Part shown: positions 57,077 through 64,000 of the stretch, piece after piece | Numbering within the stretch: position 1 is the stretch's first letter | How the letters are laid out: every line of letters starts with the position of its first letter | Assembly (NCBI RefSeq): GCF_015706575.1 | Contig: NW_024037056.1 | Location: forward strand, 15,489,405-15,553,404 | Length of the DNA: 64,000 nucleotides | Direction of reading: 5' to 3' | From: Patiria miniata | Taxonomy: Eukaryota; Echinodermata; Asteroidea; Valvatida; Asterinidae | Position numbers and translations under genes: made by a program | Notes under the pieces: generated by a model | What the model was told of the DNA's origin: nothing | What the model saw: only the letters and a program-made list of their open reading frames with translations | The model's database searches: none

Positions 57077-59989
57077 CAGGTGTTAGCTCTCTGAATCTGC
57101 CCTTTTTTAATGAACACATAAATCTCATTTCAACATTATTGTCATTTGTCAAATACTTTTTTTCAGGTTAAAAAATACAGAGACTTAGGTCTGTGTGCTT
57201 GTATCAATTTTTCCAAACTTCCCTGCTTAGAAAGTCTCGTACAAAAGACTGAACAACCTTTTACTTTCCTCCAAAGTTGTTTCAATTGAATCCTTTTTTT
57301 GTTGGTGTTCTGGAAACACCTAAGAAAATAAAATCCCCCGAGCCGTCCCGGTCCCGCGTAATCAGCAAAGAAAAGTTGCCAGTGACAGGAAATTCAATTA
57401 GGCGGCATTTGATCAGTATTTCTTCCTGTTCCAGGACTGCCCAGGCTTCCTATCACCAGATACGTGACATCGAGACAGAGTTTTTCCCGCCAAAAAAAAT
57501 GAATGTGGAAACAAAACAGAATCAGTGTTCGCAGCATCTATAGTCTGCTTGTAATGATTAACTTCGTTGGGTTTTGTGCAGTGTTAATGTTATTAGTATC
57601 CGGTCGGGCTGGTCACGTTTGTGCATTGAAAACGCCATTGTGGGCAGTTTTATATTTTTGAACATAAGTTTAGTGTTTCACGACTGAATTTATGTTTCCT
57701 GGGAATTTTTGGTTAAAAATTATACAAAGCAGTAAATTTTTGAAACATAAATAGTAAAGTGTATTTATAAGAGGTTCTATGTAACACTGCAGTTTTAGGA
57801 TAAATCTGCTGTACCGGGTAGAGGTTCAAAAGGTTTTGGCCAAATTTTGTGCTGTCCCTAAACATTCAGATTTCTGCTAAAACAACCGTTGTCCGTTTGA
57901 CTAATCGGCAGTACCGTTATCTCGCATCTTTGTGCATCACAAATTTAGGTTTCATTTTTTTCAGATAGATAAAAAAATAATTTGCCCAACAGGCACTGAC
58001 TCCCGATGTCCTACAAAATCCACCAGGGGTTTTGTAGGATATTGGAGGATATAGGAAGGTAGAGCCCACTGTATTACTGTACATGGGACTTGATTCAACT
58101 TGAAACTTGGTAGGTACACAGAGTGTGCCATTGGGTTCCTGCACAGTGGAGGATTTTGGAAGATTCAAGAATATTTTGTGTAAAAGTGGGTGGGCAGTTA
58201 AGGTTAAAACATTACCCATTTCAGTTCTCCAAGCAGCACATATGCGCCTACTGCTCACAAGCATGCCCCCACCACCCCCCCCAACTTCCCATCCCACTAC
58301 CGTACCCTCAGAAACATACTCCAACCCCACCCCAAATCCTTCCAACCAAGATTCCCAAATTGTAAGAGCAACGTCCGTCTGGAAATATGCATCAGACTTT
58401 TGTTTCACTTTCAATGCCATTGCTTCTTACCCATTATGAGGACATCCTCCCAATTTGTTACTGACATGTAATTGACCTTGTTGACAGACATTGTTATCTG
58501 GTCTGGGCAGACAACTTCTGGTATTTTGTTGTTGTTGTTTTTTTGCCGCCAAAATATTGGACGAAGAACAATGGATAAACCATATAAGACTAGCCTATTA
58601 AAGCTGGACCTCGAAGTCCTTGTTTAGGCATGGAGCTATAGTGTTTTATAGCTCAATGGTTTAGGGCATTTATAGGCCTACTCTCGACTTCCACAAAGAA
58701 TTACTACAGTACCGTCGTCAGATAGCGCTTTCATCCTGTAAATTGCGCCCTCTGTTGATGGAATAGTTTGTAAGTGCGAAATTTTATAGTAACGCCTTGG
58801 ACGGTTTTTGGACCAAGACTACCTTTTGACTTGTGATTTTAAATTCTGTGTAATAAACATTTCAGTATAAAATTTGAGTACAACTACAAAAGCAAATCTG
58901 CTTTATTCTCTCAGGTACTGGTAAAGGATACCGTATGAATGTGTCTAAACATACCTGTATTCCAGGATATTCTGGAGAAGAAAACAAACCAAATGGATTC
59001 TTTGTAAACCTTGACAAATTCACATACCAGTACACTGTCGGGATTTTGATTCACAAATTCATAGGCCTACACTTTTTGTTGATCGACAGAAAAATTCATA
59101 GAGGCATTTGTTGACACGGCACAAATTGAGGAGATGAAAGGAACACTGTTGTAATAGTGAAACGTAAAATTTGTTACGTCTTATTATCCACGCACACACT
59201 GTGGTCTGTTGGATTGGCTGTGGTTGTGTGGTATCCCCTAGCCCCCTTTGTTTACATACACTCTGTACACTATCAACTCTAACCCTTGAACTCTGACCCA
59301 GCTCCTCCGAGGTCAGCACAGTGTCTCACCTGACACAGTGCACAATTCCTGGCTGTTTAACCCCGTGATCAATATGTCAATCATCTCGAACGGCAAAACC
59401 CACTTGTGTGTGTGTGTACACAACCACTGTATGAAATTGATAAAAATCATCTCCGTTTTCCATGGTAGTCGGTGAGGATATGTAATCAGATAGATCATTT
59501 GGGCATGTGGGCCGTCGCTATTATAGACCCTAACACTGCAACGATGGCGCGTTATCGGCCGTTATCGCAGGCCCGTTCACACCAAGTCAGACTTTTTGCC
59601 ACCTGTATTTGTCGCAGCGTGGATTGATGCCTTTTGTTTAGTTGGGGGGGGGGGGGGGGGGGCAAGAATCATTGTTTTCTTTTTGTTGGGGGGGGGGGAG
59701 ATTTTGAAAATTTATATGGGTCTTTTATTACCCATTGAGTATTTTATTTACAAAAAAAAGTAGTTAGGAATTTGGTTGTGGGCTACAAACTTATTGCGTT
59801 GGCTGTAGGATTTTGTTTTAATTGGTGGTAAGATTTTAAAATCAAATCGTGTGATTCATGAAATATTAGCGTGAATATAAAAAAAACTCTTTGAGCCTTC
59901 TGACAGAAGTTTTACAAACAAAAAATCTCATTTTAATAGATTTCAATTTTTTTTTAAAGATTTCTATTAAATCCCCCCAAAAAATATGA
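57077..59989 (+). other. Presumed intron 1 of the SNAG gene, middle part
   Basis: Open frames at 57277-57543 (plus) and 57917-58420 (minus) lack domains and convincing splice contexts. A run of G is at 59645-59698. Confidence 0.4.
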
Positions 59990-60262
59990 GATAGTAAGGG
60001 AATAATATGTGCTTGGCTGTACGTTTAAAACCAACTAGAGCCTCGACGAGTAGAATGGCCCTTGCCAAATCGGCAACAAGGCCCCTTGCCGGTTTTACAT
60101 ACTTGTTTAATACCGGCCAAGCACATATTATTCCCATTCATAATTTCGTTCAAAAACTGAGAAACAAGTCAAGAATTCACAGTTTTCCAATGATTTTGTT
60201 CAACCATTTTACCTCATGTTTTGTGAACACCCGTTTGGCCATGTCTGTAGGTCTTGTTTAAA
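59990..60262 (-). repeat. Dispersed repeat (GCTTGGCCGGTATTAAAC family), inverted copy
   Basis: On the minus strand: AACGGGTGTTCACAAAACAT, GTTGAACAAAATCATTGG, GAATGGGAATAATATGTGCT and GGCCGGTATTAAACAAGT match 25950-26330. The left end (AATAATATGTGCTTGGC) is an inverted copy of the right end. Confidence 0.6.
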
Positions 60263-63200
60263 TGACGTCATTTCCTACAGACCATCATTTTGAGCGTCAA
60301 CTTGCATAACGCGGATCAGCTAGGGGATCAGCTGCATCGTATTTCGAACACATTTTGAGCAACAGTTGCTGTGTTCGGAACAGTTTCAGCACTGCGCAAT
60401 GCGTGCTTGACTGCGTAAAATACGCAGTTGCAGCTCTCCTACAGAGATGGCCGTCATTGAGCGAGCCCTATATTATGTTCCTTGCGCGTGTAGTGCAAAA
60501 ATTGTCCTTTTATGGAGATTGACGCGCGGTGCATGTTATCAGCAGTTTAAAACCACCCACGTTGTAGGCTCTCGACCAATAAGAATGGGTAAACTGTCTT
60601 GGGTATTTAAGAATATCATTTTCAATTTGATCATATGAGTGCACCGATTGTGCACCAAAAGTTTTTGAACTTAGAAAAAGTTTATATTGTCGGCAACCCT
60701 ACCGTACATGTACATTAACAACAATGACTAATCTTCAACTATTAATCACATTGGCCTATCACCTGCAATTTGTGAGCACGATTACTTTCCCTTCCCATTT
60801 TACAAACCGATTTAAGATGCGCCTCAAAAGTGCAAGGGCAGGGTTAAGCGCACCGTTGCGGCCATCAATTCTCCAGTGTTTGAATACGTCGTCCCTTGCG
60901 TTACGGCAGAAAGAAGACAAGCCCTTGAAAAAAAGCTGGCTCGGTTTTTTGTGCGGTGGGCAGCGTTTGCCGTGAAGTGGTGGTACCAGATTCGAGGCAA
61001 ACTGCCGGAAACGGTGCACATGCTCCACACATACAGTCACTGAATGGCAGGGTGCTCCACGGTGCTTTGTCCGGCCCTCGACCGTCCCCCCTTCTCCCCC
61101 TATTCTTGCTTTGCGCAACGGTCGTCGGGCGTGCGCTCATTACCCCGTGTCGCGGAGTAGGAGTATTACTTGCCCAGGACACGCAACATTTACGTTGAAT
61201 CCCGAGATCAGATGTCTGCGTGATGTTTGCAACTTCCTATCATGTTTAAATTTGCTTCCTGGATTGACTTGGTAGGAAAAAAAAAAAATACGTACATGGT
61301 CGTTAACTGTGACCACAGACTTGCTTTTAACTTGTTCCGTAATGCAAATATAGCAGTTGATATTATTTATTTTACAAAAAAATTCTTTAAGTTGAGTGAA
61401 ACTTTTTACTGTTTAAACTTTAAACTGAGATCTTGTTGACAATATGAAAATGTATTGAAGAGCTTGGCATCGATTGGAAATTTTGTTTCCAAATTTTGAA
61501 TATTAAGGACTTCCTTTTGGAAATTTGCTGTTACTGTTAACACTAGTTTACCTCTGGGAGTATTGAAAGCACATTACAGATACTCTTTTTGTATCTAAGG
61601 TTTGGTGTCCGTTGTGAAATAGTCTTAACTTTCAACAAATTTAGATCTTCCCTGAAATTGTTGTGTTCAACTTCAGTGATGCTTTTTTTTTCCTTACCGC
61701 ATCAGCCATTTCAAAATTTACTCACAAGATTAAGCACCTTGAAAAAAAAGCGTGTTCTTTCGCCCAAAATCCCCACCAGTTGCTAGGCAATTTGTCAGTG
61801 GCATTTAAAGCAGTGTAGAAGTTGCCGAACTGTTTAAACAAAACTTGTTCAACACTGGCAGAAAAAAAAAAAAAAATTACAACCTGTGAACCAAAAAGAA
61901 AAAAAATTGGAGTGGTATTTAGGCCTTAAACAGTCTTTTCTGAAGTGGAGGGTTCCTAACGTTCAATGAGGTGGATCGTAAGACTCGGGATACATCACGT
62001 TCGGTGGACGCAGCGTCGTTCAACGGTGTTCCGCTTGAGGTTCGTTGGAGGGTTTTCGGCCGTCGGCGATTGGGGTAGCTAGGTGGCTTTTCAGTGGCGT
62101 GCCGGTGAGGAACCAACGCACATCTCAAGTCGGAATCTGTGGAGAGGATTGGTCGGAGACGAATAAACAAGGTTGTCGGGGGAGTACGAGGGTCCCGGCG
62201 AGCGTTGTGGTAATGAGCCGAAGCCGAAATGCAGATGCAATTTCCTGGGGAGTGGTTTTGGAGACGCTCTGGAGTTATGCGTATTTGAGACAACAAGTGC
62301 AGGCCCACGGATTGCGCTTAACAAGGCTCTCAAATGAGATAAAGAGACCATGATATTTGGTGTTCTTGCAGTTATACACTGGGTACTAGCATCTTTGTGG
62401 CAAATAGGTTTTTTTTTAAGTTTATGGAAGTACCCTTTAGTGCGGAGCCAATTGCTGTGGATTTAAGCCATACTGTATCTGTGTTGGGTGGTGTTTTGTG
62501 TAAAATTTCACATTTCACATGGAATTTTTCTTAAGAACTAAGGTTTGGTTCCATCAAGTTTGGGGGAATTTAAGTCAATTAGATTTTAGGGTTAGACATT
62601 TAAGTTGTTCTTCCAATTATTTACCGACGGCAATGGTTTCATTGTATAAGTAACAGGACCTGGTGTGTCAATTCTGGCAGTATCTAGTGAGCAGAGGGTT
62701 TGGGGGGGGGGGGGGGGGTTATCGGGGATGTTGGGTGGGAGATGGGGTACACCCCCCCCCCCCTACCGGTTTTCTAATTTGCAGCACTTGCGGTGGCCTA
62801 GAAATTTGGGGGAAGTGTTATTGATGGGTCCACCCTTGGTGCCCCTAATAACATGCTGGTGCCCCTCCCCTTCCCCCAGGCCCCCACTGAAAATATCCTG
62901 GCTACCACTGACCCCTGAGATGTTGACTGCACTGTAGTGTCTCCCAAACTCAAGTAAACCCAGTCACTGAGGTTAATACGTGTGCCTAATATTAAGACTA
63001 GTCAAATCCTAGTCAAATTAAAGCAGTCTTGCATTGTTTGTCTAGCCTGTGACTAATTGCAAGGATTTCTACTCTCTTGATTTTAGATTGGAATGTGTGA
63101 TAAGAACCCAGACCATTGAAAGGGAATTATGGTTAAAATATTAATTATACGGTATTAAAATAGCTTGAAAGCTCATTAGCATAATTGCAAATCCGTCCTG

Positions 63201-64000
63201 ACAAGAATTTGTTGCCAGGTGGGTTGATGGAATTTCTGATAAAGTTTGTGATGTCATTTAAGTTCAGCGTGTTCTTTGACATTCCTGAAGTGATTTTTGA
63301 TGGCTTTTAATACATAAAGGCACATCAAAAAAAGAAAATAAACCTTCAAACTGATATATTTGGAGACCGTACATGTGGTAAGACGTAAGACATGTGGAAA
63401 TTGCGGTGCCTATTTCTGTCAGACGTGCGCAGTACACATGTGTTTGTTCATTGTAGCCCAATAAATTGTATGGACATGAACATTATGTATGCACCTCTGA
63501 ACCGAACCGAAGTTCGGAGAAAAATAATCGTACCGCAACGGAACCGAACCGAATGGAACTTTGAGGATCAGTTGCAGCACTAACTGAATATATATATATA
63601 CTGTGTCAAATTAATGAATGTACATTGGTGAAGAGCACAGTTTTTTTAATTGGTAACAAAGGTTTGATCCTGCGTCGCATAATCTACAGTTGCTTCCAAC
63701 TTCAGAGCGAGAGAGCATGGAGACATTTCAAGACTCCGGGTGGGCGAAACACCAAGGACAGACGAAAGAAGACCACATGTACCAATCAACACAAACATGA
63801 CAGGAAACAAAGACAGGACAAGTCTAGAGATGGACAGACAGTACAAAATGTTGCGTAAAGAAAAACAAGACTGTATAATGTAACAAACAAAATACAAATT
63901 GAAGAAAAATCAGAAATGGTAAGTGGAGAAGCTACTTAACATAATGGGAAATTAAAGTTCTCTTATAAAACAATATCCATGCAGTAGCAAGAGGAAACGT
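60263..64000 (+). other. Presumed intron 1 of the SNAG gene, right part, to window end
   Basis: Two GC-rich patches (60950-61200 and 61930-62350) are open on both strands without domains. Poly-A at 61861-61876, poly-G at 62700-62718 and poly-C at 62751-62763. No zinc-finger exon seen. Confidence 0.35.

Noticed and set aside
57277..57543. 88-codon plus-strand ORF in the SNAG intron
   Set aside because: No domain, and no convincing acceptor in the SNAG phase.
57917..58420. 167-codon minus-strand ORF
   Set aside because: Both strands are open here owing to C-rich composition; no recognisable domain or exon borders.
58918..59100. Possible second exon of the SNAG gene (acceptor TTCTCTCAG, phase-compatible)
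   Set aside because: The translated peptide has no zinc-finger cysteine/histidine pattern and there is no good donor before the stop.

Overview
The window is animal genomic DNA: intron-rich, AT-rich, with GT..AG exon borders and many short palindromic or tRNA-derived repeats. Domain content (HYR, Sushi, Ig, adhesion-GPCR GAIN/GPS, LDLa, thyroglobulin type-1) and scattered GCGCCCTCT-type motifs suggest an invertebrate deuterostome, most likely an echinoderm. That assignment is inference; no ribosomal or mitochondrial marker is present.

Layout. (1) 465-546, minus strand: first coding exon (signal peptide) of a gene that continues off the left edge. (2) 2.0-9.8 kb: mostly mobile-element remnants (a MITE, an inverted pair of palindromic elements, a fold-back element, a GGTC-containing repeat), plus two related copies of a short reading frame. 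(3) 29905 down to 11363, minus strand: one complete adhesion GPCR gene that I assembled by splice site and phase into 19 coding exons, 3909 nt including the stop, 1302 aa. Its order is signal peptide, Sushi, Ig, four HYR, HormR-like, GAIN, GPS, seven TM segments, cytoplasmic tail. Its introns hold a ~0.87 kb TTGGG pentanucleotide array, SINEs and MITEs. (4) 33706-34761, minus strand: intronless rhodopsin-family GPCR, 351 aa. (5) 36.8-42.5 kb: repeat-rich, with a perfect ~478 bp (TCAG)n array, a tRNA-derived SINE, a 482 bp fold-back element and a CTG/TTG triplet region. (6) 43074-45518, plus strand: four-exon gene for a 214 aa type II membrane protein with an LDLa module and a C-terminal thyroglobulin type-1 module. 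(7) 46.8-54 kb: inverted and tandem repeats, including a palindromic satellite, a ~0.7 kb tandem duplication and a long hairpin. (8) 54350-54419, plus strand: first coding exon of a SNAG-domain protein, probably a Snail/Gfi/Scratch/Insm-type zinc-finger repressor, followed by what looks like a long intron reaching the right edge.

The genes do not look like one pathway. Four of the five encode secreted or membrane proteins: two receptors, a possible protease-inhibitor type II protein and one unidentified signal-peptide protein. The fifth probably encodes a transcriptional repressor. I found no complete autonomous transposon, canonical tRNA, rRNA or CRISPR array. All gene models are from reading the sequence; no search was run.
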